From Curvibacter microcysteis (GTDB taxonomy: Bacteria > Pseudomonadota > Gammaproteobacteria > Burkholderiales > Burkholderiaceae_C), in NCBI RefSeq assembly GCF_028649455.1, contig NZ_JAQSIO010000009.1, positions 62,001 to 126,000 of the forward strand: a stretch of 64,000 nucleotides of DNA, given 5' to 3'. The notes beneath the pieces are model-generated. The model did not search any database. It was not told the DNA's origin and saw only the letters and a list, made by a program, of their open reading frames with translations. A program made the position numbers and the translations under genes. Each line of letters starts with the position of its first letter. The first letter of the stretch is position 1. This document shows, piece by piece, positions 27,953-37,414 of this stretch.

Positions 27953-28879
27953 TCAGGCCACGCGGCCCAGCAGCAGGAACTCCATCAAGGCCTTTTGCAC
28001 ATGCATGCGGTTTTCGGCCTCGTCCCAGACCACCGATTGCGGGCCATCGATGACATCGGCTTCCACTTCCTCGCCACGGTGGGCGGGCAGGCAGTGCATG
28101 AACAGGGCGTCCGGGCGGGCGACCTTCATCATCTCGGTGTCCACGCACCAATCGGCAAAGGCGGCGCGGCGGGCTTCGTTCTCGGCCTCGTAACCCATGC
28201 TGGTCCACACATCGGTGGTCACCAGGTCGGCGCCACGGCAGGCTTCCATCGGATCGGCGAAGACCTTGAAGCCTTCTTGCTGGCGCACGCCGGCCACCGC
28301 CTCGTCGACCTCGTAGCCGCTGGGGGTACTGACGTGGACCTTGAAGTCCAGCAGTTCAGCCGCCTGCAGCCAGGTGTTGGCCATGTTGTTGCCGTCGCCC
28401 ACCCAGGCCACGGTCTTGCCCTGGATCGAGCCGCGGTGCTCGATGTAGGTGAAGATGTCGGCCAGGATCTGGCAGGGGTGGAATTCGTTGGTCAGGCCGT
28501 TGATGACCGGCACGCGCGAGTGCTCGGCAAAGCGCTCGATCTTGTCCTGGCCATAGGTGCGGATCATCACCAGGTCCACCATGCGGCTGATGACCTTGGC
28601 GCTGTCCTCGATGGGTTCAGCCCGGCCCAGTTGGCTGTCGCCCGTGGTCAGGTGCACCACCGAGCCACCCAGCTGGTACATGCCCGCCTCGAAGCTGACG
28701 CGGGTGCGGGTGCTGGCCTTCTCAAAAATCATCGCCAGCGTGCGGTCGGCCAGTGGGTGGTATTTCTCGTAGGCCTTGAACTTCTTCTTGATCACGGCCG
28801 CGCGTTGCAGCACATGCGCGTACTCGTCGGCCGTCAGGTCGTTGAACTGCAGGTAATGGCGCAGGGGCGTGGTGCTCAT
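27953..28879 (-). CDS. argF: Ornithine carbamoyltransferase
   Basis: 308 residues. Carbamoyl-phosphate site STRTR (56-60), HPCQILADIFTYIEH and the ornithine-loop HCLPAHRGEEV are intact. It makes citrulline for arginine synthesis. Its start overlaps the argD stop by four bases, so argD and argF are coupled. Confidence 0.96.
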   Translation of the reverse strand: MSTTPLRHYLQFNDLTADEYAHVLQRAAVIKKKFKAYEKYHPLADRTLAMIFEKASTRTRVSFEAGMYQLGGSVVHLTTGDSQLGRAEPIEDSAKVISRMVDLVMIRTYGQDKIERFAEHSRVPVINGLTNEFHPCQILADIFTYIEHRGSIQGKTVAWVGDGNNMANTWLQAAELLDFKVHVSTPSGYEVDEAVAGVRQQEGFKVFADPMEACRGADLVTTDVWTSMGYEAENEARRAAFADWCVDTEMMKVARPDALFMHCLPAHRGEEVEADVIDGPQSVVWDEAENRMHVQKALMEFLLLGRVA

Positions 28880-30081
28880 TGGGTCGACTCCGACAAAAAG
28901 GCCTTCACCAGCGGGGCCAGGATGGCGACGATCTGATCGGCTTCGTCAGCCGTCAGGATCAGCGGTGGCACCAGGCGGATCACGCTGTCGGCGGTCACGC
29001 TCAGCAGCAGGCCGGCGTCTGCCGCGCGCTGGGTCAACGCGCCGCAGGGGCGGTCGAGGTCGATGCCCAGCATCAGGCCCTGGCCGCGGATTTCCTTCAC
29101 GCCAGGCAGGCCGCCCAGTTCGCGCTGCAGGGCGGCGCGCAAGTGTTCACCGACCTGGGCGGCGTTGGCCAGCAGGCCGTCCTCTTCCATGATGCGGATG
29201 GTTTCCACCCCGGCGCGCATGGCCAGCGGGTTGCCGCCAAAGGTCGTGCCGTGGTTGCCTGGTTGGAAGATGGCCGCGGCCTTGGGGCCCGCCACCACCG
29301 CGCCGATTGGCACGCCCGAACCCAGGCCCTTGGCCAGCGGCATCACGTCCGGCACGATGCCGGCCCATTGGTGGGCAAACCACTTGCCGGTGCGGCCCAT
29401 GCCGCACTGCACTTCGTCAATCATCATCAGCCAGTCGCGCTCGTCGCACAGCGCGCGCACTTGGCGCAGGTAGTCCAGGTGCATGGCGTTGATGCCGCCT
29501 TCGCCCTGGATGGTTTCAAAGAACACGGCCACCACGTTCGGGTTGCCTTCGGTCGCCTTCTTCAGTGCGTCGATGTTGTTCACCGGCACCCGGATGAAGC
29601 CTTCCACCAGCGGGCCAAAGCCCTTCTGGATTTTTTCATTGCCAGTGGCCGACAGGGTGGCGATCGAGCGGCCGTGGAAGGCCTTTTCATAGACCACGAT
29701 CTCCGGGCGCTCAATGCCCTTGTCGTGGCCAAACTTGCGGGCCAGCTTGAGCGCAGCTTCATTGGCTTCCAGGCCGGTGGAGCAGAAAAACACATTGCTC
29801 ATGCCCGAGAACTCGACCAGCTTCTTCGCCAGTGCTTCCTGGCCAGGCACATGGTAGTAGTTGCAGCAGTGGATGAGCTTGGCGATCTGGTCCTGCAGCG
29901 CGGGCACCAGCTTGGGGTGGTTGTGGCCCAGGGTGTTGACCGCAATGCCACCCAGGCCGTCGAGGTACTTTCGCCCGTTCACGTCCCAGACCCAGGCGCC
30001 TTGGCCATGCGACATGGCAATCGGCAGGCGGCCGTAGGTATTCATCACGTGGGGCGAGGAGGCCTCAATCAAAGCGGTCAT
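28876..30081 (-). CDS. argD: Acetylornithine aminotransferase
   Basis: 401 residues, fold-type I PLP transaminase. FCSTGLEANEAALKLARKFG, DEVQCGMGRTGKWFAHQ and the PLP lysine in PLAKGLGSGVPIGA are present. It forms N-acetylornithine and may also act on succinyl-diaminopimelate, as many ArgD proteins do. Start at the ATG of MTALIEASSPHVM, the usual N-terminus. First gene of argD-argF; a DUF3579 gene diverges from it, a pairing conserved in betaproteobacteria. Confidence 0.95.
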   Translation of the reverse strand: MTALIEASSPHVMNTYGRLPIAMSHGQGAWVWDVNGRKYLDGLGGIAVNTLGHNHPKLVPALQDQIAKLIHCCNYYHVPGQEALAKKLVEFSGMSNVFFCSTGLEANEAALKLARKFGHDKGIERPEIVVYEKAFHGRSIATLSATGNEKIQKGFGPLVEGFIRVPVNNIDALKKATEGNPNVVAVFFETIQGEGGINAMHLDYLRQVRALCDERDWLMMIDEVQCGMGRTGKWFAHQWAGIVPDVMPLAKGLGSGVPIGAVVAGPKAAAIFQPGNHGTTFGGNPLAMRAGVETIRIMEEDGLLANAAQVGEHLRAALQRELGGLPGVKEIRGQGLMLGIDLDRPCGALTQRAADAGLLLSVTADSVIRLVPPLILTADEADQIVAILAPLVKAFLSESTQ

Positions 30082-30307
30082 GCTGTACTCCAAAACAGGG
30101 CTTATTGGTCCAATGCGGCGGGGTTCAGCGAGAATCGTTCTGCTGAAACGTAATTCTAGGCGCAGCGCGGTGATGCTTTTTTGACCATTTCGCATTACAG
30201 CAATGCATGTCGCCTGGTGGTTTTTAGTCTTATATAAGATAGAATACCCATGCCCAACCGAGGGCGCCTACACCCCCGGTTTGACCCACCCCCAAAGCGC
30301 ACATCCC

Positions 30308-30628
30308 ATGGTTTCTGATTCCGCCAAAGAAGTCTTCATCCAGGGCCTCACCCAAGATGGCAAGACCTTCCGGCCCAGTGATTGGGCGGAGCGCCTGGCG
30401 GGCGTGATGAGCCAATTCCGCCCTGGTGGCGCCCAGCCGGGCAGCCATTTGAGCTACTCCCCCTGGTGCATTCCCACCACCCTCAATGGCGTCAAGTGCG
30501 TGGTCGTGCACCGCGACCTGCGCGACTTCGAGCCCATGGCCTGGGACTTTGCGCTCAACTTCGCCCGGGACAATCACCTGCAGGTGGTCGAAGCCTGTTT
30601 GGTGCCGGACGCGCCCAAGAAAGCCTGA
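30308..30628 (+). CDS. DUF3579 protein
   Basis: 106 residues, soluble. Family features: SDWAERLAGVMSQF, SYSPWCIPTTLNGVKCVVV and FEPMAWDFALNFARDNHLQV. The function is unknown. In betaproteobacteria it is typically found beside argD, as here, which hints at a link with arginine metabolism. The ATG of MVSDSAKEV is preferred; a -10-like TAGAAT lies about 65 bases upstream. Confidence 0.88.
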   Translation: MVSDSAKEVFIQGLTQDGKTFRPSDWAERLAGVMSQFRPGGAQPGSHLSYSPWCIPTTLNGVKCVVVHRDLRDFEPMAWDFALNFARDNHLQVVEACLVPDAPKKA

Positions 30629-30724
30629 GGCAGGGCTTCTCTCCCCTCGATGGCTGGCCAGTTCGGCTGCGCCCGGCTTCGTCGCGGGCCATCAAGCCGG
30701 CGATCTCTCAAAACGACAGGCAAC

Positions 30725-30749
30725 AAAAAACCGCCCGAAGGCGGTTTTT
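30725..30749. terminator. Bidirectional terminator between the DUF3579 gene and rpsT
   Basis: CCGCC and GGCGG pair around a CGAA tetraloop, with six A before and five T after the stem. It can serve both convergent genes. Confidence 0.85.
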
Positions 30750-30829
30750 GCTTTGCTGACAGCGCACCCGTTACAAACGGCGGGTCAAAGGGCTTGCGCG
30801 ACTTTCACCCGGGCTGTTTGCCTGAAAGA

Positions 30830-31129
30830 TCAGGCGGCGAGGGCCAGGGCCTTGACCTTGGCAGCCAGGCGGCTCTTGTCGCGAGCGGCCTTGTTCTTGT
30901 GGAAGATGCCCTTGTCGGACACGATGTCGACCACGCTTTGGGCCTTGGCGAAGGCTTCGGCGGCTTTGGTCTTGTCACCAGCTGCGACGGCCTTTTCGAC
31001 GTTCTTCACAGCGGTGCGGTATTTGGAGCGCAGGGACGTGTTCGCTGCGTTCAGCTTGACGTCTTGGCGTGCGCGCTTGCGGCCGGAGGCCAGGCGCGGG
31101 TTCTTTTTCTTGGGCTTGGTAGATGCCAT
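30830..31129 (-). CDS. rpsT: 30S ribosomal protein S20
   Basis: 99 residues, basic and helical. It opens with [20 protein letters not shown] and continues with [16 protein letters not shown] and [17 protein letters not shown], all typical. It binds 16S rRNA. It stands alone and diverges from murJ, the usual arrangement in proteobacteria. Confidence 0.97.
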   Translation of the reverse strand: MASTKPKKKNPRLASGRKRARQDVKLNAANTSLRSKYRTAVKNVEKAVAAGDKTKAAEAFAKAQSVVDIVSDKGIFHKNKAARDKSRLAAKVKALALAA

Positions 31130-31240
31130 TTTTAAATTTCCTTAAGTGTTTGGAGATGTTGCCAGCAAAGCCTACGATTCTAACCCAAGAGCCGTCCAGG
31201 GCCTAGAGGGCCTGTCACAGACAGCGAATACACTGCAGGG

Positions 31241-32806
31241 GTGTCACTTTTCAAAGCCGCCTCCACCGTCTCCTTGTTCACTCTGGCTTCGCGCATCACC
31301 GGGCTGGTGCGAGAGCTGTTGATGGCCTCGGCCTTTGGCGCCAGCGCCATGACCGACGCCTTCAATGTGGCGTTTCGGATTCCCAACCTTTTTCGTCGGT
31401 TTTTCGCTGAGGGGGCTTTCAGTCAAGCCTTCATTCCGGCCCTGGCGGCCAGCAAAGAGCAGCACGGCGAAGACGCGACGCGCCTGGTGATCAACCGGGT
31501 TGCCACGGTGCTGGCCTGGGCCTTGGTGCTGACCTGCGTGGCGGGGGTGCTGGGGGCGCCCTGGATGGTCTGGGGCATGGCGAGCGGTCTGCAGCAAGAC
31601 CCGCAGGGTTACGACGCGGCCGTCTTCATGACGCGCTGGATGTTCCCTTACATCGGTTTCATGTCGATGGTGGCGCTGTCCGCCGGCGTGCTGAACACCT
31701 GGAAGCGCTTTGCGGTGCCTGCGGCCACGCCGGTGCTGCTGAACCTATCGATGATCCTGGCCGCCTGGCAGGGTGCGCCCTGGTTGGCGCGCATGAGCAT
31801 CGAGCCGATATTTGCCATGGTGGGTGGCGTCATGCTGGGCGGTCTGTTGCAACTGCTGCTGCAAGTCCCCGTGCTGGCCCGCCTGGGCCTGCTGCCGCGC
31901 ATTGGCCTGAGCTGGCGCAGCCTGCGTCAGGCCTGGGCTGACCCTGCCACCCAGCAGGTGGTGGGCTTGATGCTGCCGGCGCTGTTGGGCGTGGGCGTGG
32001 CGCAGATCTCGATGATGATCAACACCCAGATCGCCTCGCACCTGGCGCCGGGCAGTGTCAGCTGGATCACTTATGCCGACCGCCTGATGGAGTTCCCCAC
32101 CGCCATGCTGGGCGTGGCCCTGGGCGTGGTGCTGATGCCGCAGTTGGCAGCGGCGCGCAGCAAGCAGGACACGCAAGCCTACTCCGACCTGCTGGACTGG
32201 GGGTTGAGGTTGGTGGTGCTGATGTCGGTGCCCAGCGCAGTGGCTTTGCTGACCTTTGCCAAGCCCTTGGTGGCGACGCTGTACCACTATGGTCAGTTTT
32301 CGGAGCGCGATGTGCTGCAGACCACCACCGCCTTGATGGGCTGGGGTGTGGGCCTGGTGGGCGTGGTGGCCATCAAGGTGCTGGCGCCGGGTTACTTTGC
32401 CAACCAAGACACCCGCACGCCCGTCCGGATTGCGCTGGCCGTCCTGCTGATCACCCAGGTCCTCAACTACCTGCTGGTGCCTTACTTCCAGCACGCCGCG
32501 CTCACGCTGTCGATTGGCCTGGGGGCTTTGATCAATGCCACCTGGTTGCTCATCGGTTTGGTGCGTCGCGGGTCCTACCGCCCGCTGCCGGGCTGGGGCT
32601 TGTTTTTGCTGCAGGTGGTCGCGGGCAGCGCCATGCTGGCCATCTTCTTGATGTGGGCTGCCAACGAATTCGGCTGGGTGGCCCTGCGTGAGCAGCCCTG
32701 GCGCCGCATCGGTTTGTTGGCGGCGCTGCTGCTGGGCTCGGTCTTGATTTACTTCGGTGCGCTGTGGGCGGCCGGGGTCAAGTTGCTGCAATTGTTGCGC
32801 CGTTGA
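31241..32806 (+). CDS. murJ: Lipid II flippase MurJ
   Basis: 521 residues with about 14 membrane helices. Conserved N-terminal residues SRITGLVRELLMASAFGASA and the NLFRRFFAEGAFSQAFIPAL stretch are characteristic of MurJ/MviN. It moves lipid-linked peptidoglycan precursor across the inner membrane. The start is a GTG (MSLFKAAS), as no ATG precedes the conserved residues. Confidence 0.95.
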   Translation: MSLFKAASTVSLFTLASRITGLVRELLMASAFGASAMTDAFNVAFRIPNLFRRFFAEGAFSQAFIPALAASKEQHGEDATRLVINRVATVLAWALVLTCVAGVLGAPWMVWGMASGLQQDPQGYDAAVFMTRWMFPYIGFMSMVALSAGVLNTWKRFAVPAATPVLLNLSMILAAWQGAPWLARMSIEPIFAMVGGVMLGGLLQLLLQVPVLARLGLLPRIGLSWRSLRQAWADPATQQVVGLMLPALLGVGVAQISMMINTQIASHLAPGSVSWITYADRLMEFPTAMLGVALGVVLMPQLAAARSKQDTQAYSDLLDWGLRLVVLMSVPSAVALLTFAKPLVATLYHYGQFSERDVLQTTTALMGWGVGLVGVVAIKVLAPGYFANQDTRTPVRIALAVLLITQVLNYLLVPYFQHAALTLSIGLGALINATWLLIGLVRRGSYRPLPGWGLFLLQVVAGSAMLAIFLMWAANEFGWVALREQPWRRIGLLAALLLGSVLIYFGALWAAGVKLLQLLRR

Positions 32807-32872
32807 ATGGCCTTGAGCGCCGGTGTGGGGTCTTGGCTTGACGCCCCCCGGTGCCCTCGTTAAAAACAACTG

Positions 32873-33724
32873 ATGGGTTTCACTTACACCGCTCCCACGC
32901 CCTTGGGCTATTTCAGCACCTTGGTGCAGTCCGACGATCACTTCCCGTTGCTCGAGGCCGCCGCGTGTGTGGCCCAGGATGACGAGCCCGAACTCGATGT
33001 GCAGCAGGTCCTGGGCGACCTGGATCAGTTGCAGGCCCGTTTGGGGCGCCGCCTCAAAGCGGATGCGCCCTCGCTGCAAAAGCTGCAGGCGCTGAACCAG
33101 TTCTTCTACAACGACCTGGGCTTTGGCGGCAACCTCAACAACTACTACGACCCCGAAAACAGCTACCTGAACGCGGTGCTGCGCACGCGCCGTGGCATTC
33201 CGGTGTCCTTGGCCATTCTGTGGCTGGAGTTGGCCCAGGGCCTGGGCCTCAAGGCCCAAGGCGTGGGGTTCCCGGGGCACTTCCTCATCAAGGTCAACCT
33301 GGCGCGCGGTCAGGTGGTGCTGGACCCGATCAACGGTCAGTCTCTGGGCAAGGAGGCTTTGTCCGAGCGCCTGGAGCCGTTTCGCCACCGCAGTGGCTTG
33401 GTGGACGACTTCGAGGCGCCCCTGGGGCTGTACCTGCAGGCGACGCCGCCGCGTGACATCCTGGCGCGGCTGCTGCGCAACCTGAAAGAAATCCACCGCT
33501 CCCAGCAGGATTGGGCCCGCATGGTGTCGGTGCTGGACCGCTTGATCGTGCTGCAGCCCGAGGCTTGGGGCGAGTACCGTGACCGCGGGCTGGCCCGTGC
33601 TGAGCAGGGTTTTGACGACCTGGCCGAGCACGATCTCAAGACTTACCTGGAGCGGGCTCACGATGCCCTGGATCTGGGCGTGGTCGCCGTGCGCCTGGCG
33701 GAACTGCGCAGCGCGCGTTCTTGA
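32873..33724 (+). CDS. SirB1-type transglutaminase-like/TPR protein
   Basis: 283 residues. The N-terminal transglutaminase-like domain shows NQFFYNDLGFGGNLNNYYD and RRGIPVSLAILWLELAQGLG, then GVGFPGHFLIKV with the His expected at the second catalytic position. The Cys of true transglutaminases is Ser here (PVSLAIL), as is usual in this family, so it is probably not an active enzyme. A TPR-like C-terminus follows. No function is established. It follows murJ by 66 bases. Confidence 0.85.
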   Translation: MGFTYTAPTPLGYFSTLVQSDDHFPLLEAAACVAQDDEPELDVQQVLGDLDQLQARLGRRLKADAPSLQKLQALNQFFYNDLGFGGNLNNYYDPENSYLNAVLRTRRGIPVSLAILWLELAQGLGLKAQGVGFPGHFLIKVNLARGQVVLDPINGQSLGKEALSERLEPFRHRSGLVDDFEAPLGLYLQATPPRDILARLLRNLKEIHRSQQDWARMVSVLDRLIVLQPEAWGEYRDRGLARAEQGFDDLAEHDLKTYLERAHDALDLGVVAVRLAELRSARS

Positions 33725-33785
33725 GGCCAGGGCGGTCCGGACCCACCCAGGGGGCCGGTCGCGTCGCGGCCTTCCGCCCCCTGAC

Positions 33786-34880
33786 TCAGCCGACCTGCGA
33801 CGCGGCGGCGCCCCGCACCCACTGCGAAGGCGCCCCGGCGCGCCCGAGGTCGTGCCAGGTGCGGCGCAGCTGGGTGTCCGAACTGAAACCGGCCACTTCA
33901 GCCGCCTGCGTGACATTCAGGCCGGCTTGCAACGCGGTCTCCGCCACCGCCAGCCGCAGCTGCCGCACATAGTCCAGCGGCGCCACGCCTGCGTGCTCAG
34001 CGAACAGCCGCCCCAGGTGGCGTGGCGAGGTGTGGGCCACCTCGGCCATGCGTGGCACGCTCCAGTCGCGCTGGGGTTCTTGGCTGACCGCGTCCTGCAC
34101 CCGGTGCAGGGCAGGATGCAGGTGGTCGCGGTGGTTCAAAAACGGGGACAACTCGGGGTCTTGTGGACCTCGGCGCAGGCCCATGACCAGGGTTTGCGCC
34201 ACCTGGGCGGCCAGGGCTGGGCCGCAGCGCTGGGCGATGCGGTGCAAAAACAGGTCGATGCCTGTGGTCACGCCCGCGCTGGTGCAGACCGGGCTGTCCA
34301 GCACGAAGACGCGGTTTTGCACCACTTCGCAGGCAGGATCGGCGGCGCGCAGCTCGTCCAGGTGCTGGTGGTGGGTCGTCACGCGGTGGCCGCCGAGCAA
34401 GCCCGCGTGCGCAGCGATCACCGAGCCTGCACACACGCAGACCAGTTCCAGCCGGCCCGGCGCCAGGCGCAGGCCGCGCAGCCAGTGCAGCACGGCACGG
34501 CCTTCGGCGTGGTCCAGCCCCACGGTGCGTCCCGGTTGGCCAACGACCACCACCCAGTGGCAGTCGATCGAAGCAGGCTCGCTTGAAAGAGAGAGCTCCG
34601 GCAGGGGTTCTAACGCGCTGATGCACGCGCCCACTGAACTCCGGGTCTCGGCGCTGGGGCCCACGAAGTGCAGCTCAAAGACCGGGGCCTGGCCCTGGGC
34701 CATGCGCAGCTGGTTGGCCACGCGCAAGGCTTCGGCGGGGCCGGCCCAGTCCAGGATCAGGCTGTCGGGCAGCAGCACAAAGTGCACAGCCACCCGACCC
34801 GCCGCTTCGTTCAGCGGGCTTGGGTCAGGGGCGGCGCTGGCCGGCCGCCGCGTGCGGCTCACGCGGGGTTTTTCAGCCAC
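33786..34880 (-). CDS. GlxA-type AraC family regulator with DJ-1-like domain
   Basis: 364 residues. The N-terminal half is a DJ-1/PfpI-like ligand domain (FVLLPDSLILDWAGPAEALR, later VCVCAGSVIAAHAGLLGG). The C-terminal half is an AraC HTH pair (WSVPRMAEVAHTSPRHLGRL and LNVTQAAEVAGFSSDTQLRR). The proposed GTG start overlaps the end of the preceding DJ-1 gene by 22 bases; no ATG gives a complete domain. It is third in an operon with a cysteine hydrolase and a DJ-1 enzyme and probably regulates it. Confidence 0.85.
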   Translation of the reverse strand: MAEKPRVSRTRRPASAAPDPSPLNEAAGRVAVHFVLLPDSLILDWAGPAEALRVANQLRMAQGQAPVFELHFVGPSAETRSSVGACISALEPLPELSLSSEPASIDCHWVVVVGQPGRTVGLDHAEGRAVLHWLRGLRLAPGRLELVCVCAGSVIAAHAGLLGGHRVTTHHQHLDELRAADPACEVVQNRVFVLDSPVCTSAGVTTGIDLFLHRIAQRCGPALAAQVAQTLVMGLRRGPQDPELSPFLNHRDHLHPALHRVQDAVSQEPQRDWSVPRMAEVAHTSPRHLGRLFAEHAGVAPLDYVRQLRLAVAETALQAGLNVTQAAEVAGFSSDTQLRRTWHDLGRAGAPSQWVRGAAASQVG

Positions 34881-35500
34881 CGGTAGTCCATTTGGCGAGC
34901 GGTGCGCTCGGCCAGGGCCTGTCCGCCCAGGCGCTGCACCAGGTGCAGGCTCATGTCGATGCCGGCGCTGATGCCGGCCGAGGTGATCAGCCGGCCCTGG
35001 TCCACCCAGCGCACCCCTTCTTGCACCTGCAGGCTGGGATGCTGCTGGCGCAGGTCGGCCACATCCTCCCAATGGGTGGTCACGGGCTGGTCGTGCAGCA
35101 CGCCGGCAGCGGCCAGGATGAAGGCGCCTGTGCAGACCGAGGCGGTCAGCTTGGCGTGTTCGTGGGCCTGCTGCACCCAGGCCAGGGTGGCCGGGCTGCG
35201 CGAAGGGGCGTCCACCACGCCGCCGGGCACCAGCAGCAGGTCGGGGCGAGGGCACTGGCTGAAGTCGTGGCTGGGCAGCAAGGTCATGCCGGCGCGGGCC
35301 CGCACCGGCCGCAGGGTCTCGGCCACGCACAGCACTTGCCAATGGGCGGGACTGTCGGCCGCCAGCGGCTGGCCTGCCTCGGTGGCCAGGCGCAGGGCCA
35401 TGCGCGCCGCCGTGGTGAACACCTCGTAGGGGCCGGCCAGGTCCAGGGCCTCGACATCGTCAAAGGCCAGGATGGCGATTTGCATCGGGCCCGGGATCAT
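34859..35500 (-). CDS. DJ-1/PfpI family protein, isonitrile hydratase-like
   Basis: 213 residues. FDDVEALDLAGPYEVF near the N-terminus and the nucleophile elbow ASVCTGAFILAAAG (Cys123) match the pattern of Pseudomonas isonitrile hydratase, which uses an Asp and a Cys in these places. The exact substrate cannot be told from sequence. The start codon overlaps the hydrolase stop (ATGA), so the proteins are translated in a coupled way. An alternative start is five codons later (MQIAILAF). Confidence 0.85.
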   Translation of the reverse strand: MIPGPMQIAILAFDDVEALDLAGPYEVFTTAARMALRLATEAGQPLAADSPAHWQVLCVAETLRPVRARAGMTLLPSHDFSQCPRPDLLLVPGGVVDAPSRSPATLAWVQQAHEHAKLTASVCTGAFILAAAGVLHDQPVTTHWEDVADLRQQHPSLQVQEGVRWVDQGRLITSAGISAGIDMSLHLVQRLGGQALAERTARQMDYRWLKNPA

Positions 35501-36063
35501 GCCGCGGCCTGGGCGCGGGCCAGGGCCTCCGAGGTGCTGCACAAGGTGGCAAAGCGGCCTTGCAGCACGGTGCCGGTGCGCAGGCGGATGTCGGCGGCGC
35601 TCAGCGTGCTGCCGTCAGGCTGGGTCATGTCCCAGGTCAGCGTGGCGTCGGTCACGAAGTCGACCTGCCAGCCCAGGTCGGAGGCGTGGCGGGTGGTGGT
35701 TTCGCAGCACTGCTCAGTGCGGATGCCGCTGACGATCAGGCGCCGGATGCCGTTGCGAGTGAGCCACACATCCAGCCCGGTGCCGACCAGGGCGCTGTGC
35801 CGGTTTTTGATGAAGGTGGCGGCGGCTTCAAAGTCGGCCAGGCCTTGCAAGGCCCGCACCTGACCCGAGGCGCGGGAAAAGGGGTTTTCCGCCACTTCGG
35901 GGCCATCGCTGTGGAACACCCGCAGCACCGGCAACCCTTGGGCGATGGCGCCTTGGATCAAGGCGTTCTGGGCCGCCAGATAGGCGGGCAGCTCGTGCTC
36001 GGTGAAAAACGGGCGGTGGCGAAACGATTCCTGCACATCGATCACGATCAGGGTGGTGCTCAT
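35497..36063 (-). CDS. Isochorismatase-like cysteine hydrolase
   Basis: 188 residues. Catalytic triad positions are visible: Asp9 (VIDVQESF), Lys86 (FIKNRHSAL) and Cys119 (GIRTEQCCETTTRHA). The family cleaves amides, ureas and similar C-N bonds as well as isochorismate; nicotinamidase-like activity is possible but not shown. First gene of the three-gene operon with the DJ-1 enzyme and the GlxA-type regulator. Confidence 0.88.
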   Translation of the reverse strand: MSTTLIVIDVQESFRHRPFFTEHELPAYLAAQNALIQGAIAQGLPVLRVFHSDGPEVAENPFSRASGQVRALQGLADFEAAATFIKNRHSALVGTGLDVWLTRNGIRRLIVSGIRTEQCCETTTRHASDLGWQVDFVTDATLTWDMTQPDGSTLSAADIRLRTGTVLQGRFATLCSTSEALARAQAAA

Positions 36064-36200
36064 TTTCAGACTCCATCAAGGGTTGGTGTGCCCTGAATTT
36101 TTCTTGATTTCACCGAATGCAGCCATGCAGGTCAAGACAGGAATCGATCATTTTCGGACTTGCAAGATGTCCCATGGCGGAGCCTGTGTGATGGCCCATG

Positions 36201-36231
36201 AAAAAAGCCAGCCCTGACGACAGGGCTGGCT
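36201..36231 (-). terminator. Terminator of purM
   Basis: A perfect 11-base-pair stem (AGCCAGCCCTG and CAGGGCTGGCT) with a four-base loop; on the minus strand it is followed by six T. It lies about 40 bases after the purM stop. Confidence 0.9.
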
Positions 36232-36273
36232 TCACAGAAACGGACCCGCCTGAGCGGGGTCGGCCGCTGGGCC

Positions 36274-37320
36274 TCAGGCCACGACGACGGCGGCGCCGTC
36301 ACCGCGCTCGGCAATGGTGCCAATCGCGTAGACGGTTTCGCCAGCAGCGCGCAGCGTGGCGGCCGTGGCTTGCGCCTCGGCGGCATCCACCACCACGACC
36401 ATGCCAATGCCGTTGTTGAAGGTGCGGTTCATCTCGATGTCGTCGATGCCAGCCACTTTTTGCAGCCAGGCGAACAATTCGGTTTGCGGCCAGCTGCCCT
36501 TCTTCAGGTGGGCGGCCGTGCCTTCGGGCAGCACGCGCGGGATGTTTTCCAGCAGGCCACCGCCGGTGATGTGGGCCAGGGCTTTGATGGGGTGTTGGGC
36601 CAGGGCTTGCAGCACCGGCTTCACGTACAGGCGGGTCGGGGCCATGATGGCTTGCTTGAAGGGCTGGCCGTCCAGGCTGGTCGGCAGGTCGGCACCCGCG
36701 CGCTCGATCACCTTGCGAACCAGGCTGAAACCGTTGGAGTGCACGCCGGCCGAGGCCAGGCCCAGCACCACGTCGCCGGGCTTGACGTTCTGGCCGGTCA
36801 GGATCTTGGACTTTTCAACCGCGCCGACGGCAAAGCCGGCCAAGTCGTATTCGCCGTCGGGGTACATGCCGGGCATCTCGGCGGTTTCACCGCCGATCAG
36901 GGCGCAGCCTGACAGTTCGCAGCCGCGGGCGATGCCGCCCACCACAGCGGCGGCCGTGTCCACATGCAGCTTGCCGCAGGCGAAATAGTCGAGGAAGAAC
37001 AAGGGCTCAGCGCCTTGCACCAGCACGTCGTTGACGCTCATGGCCACCAGGTCGATGCCCACGGTGTCGTGCATGTTCCACTCAAAAGCCAGCTTGAGCT
37101 TGGTGCCCACGCCGTCGGTGCCGCTGACCAGCACGGGTTCTTGGTAGCGCTTGGGCACTTCGAACAAGGCGCCGAAGCCGCCGATGCCGGCCAGCACCCC
37201 TTCGCGCATGGTCTTTTTGGCCAGCGGTTTGATGCGCTCGACCAAGGCGTCGCCGGCGTCGATGTCAACGCCAGCGTCTTTGTAGGACAGGGGAGTGGAG
37301 GAAGATGTGGAGGAGCTCAT
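36274..37320 (-). CDS. purM: Phosphoribosylformylglycinamidine cyclo-ligase (AIR synthetase)
   Basis: 348 residues. [58 protein letters not shown] and [20 protein letters not shown] are standard PurM motifs. It closes FGAM to AIR in purine synthesis, using ATP. The start is the ATG of [15 protein letters not shown], whose first ten residues are Ser-rich. It diverges from the perM-hda operon, 94 bases apart. Confidence 0.97.
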   Translation of the reverse strand: MSSSTSSSTPLSYKDAGVDIDAGDALVERIKPLAKKTMREGVLAGIGGFGALFEVPKRYQEPVLVSGTDGVGTKLKLAFEWNMHDTVGIDLVAMSVNDVLVQGAEPLFFLDYFACGKLHVDTAAAVVGGIARGCELSGCALIGGETAEMPGMYPDGEYDLAGFAVGAVEKSKILTGQNVKPGDVVLGLASAGVHSNGFSLVRKVIERAGADLPTSLDGQPFKQAIMAPTRLYVKPVLQALAQHPIKALAHITGGGLLENIPRVLPEGTAAHLKKGSWPQTELFAWLQKVAGIDDIEMNRTFNNGIGMVVVVDAAEAQATAATLRAAGETVYAIGTIAERGDGAAVVVA

Positions 37321-37414
37321 TTGAATGGACGGCACGGACAGGCGTGCACGGCGACTAGAATTTACGTTGATTTTAAGGGCTGACCCGAAGCGGGCGTCCG
37401 CAACCTCATTCTTG

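Noticed and set aside
31745-33916. A 723-codon minus-strand open frame across murJ and the SirB1-like gene
   Set aside because: Composition is that of antisense GC-rich DNA, and both plus-strand genes are certain.
34881-35342. N-terminal extension of the GlxA-type regulator in the same frame
   Set aside because: Codons here are antisense/shifted relative to the DJ-1 gene and full of Arg/Pro/Ala. The domain begins after the GTG at 34880.
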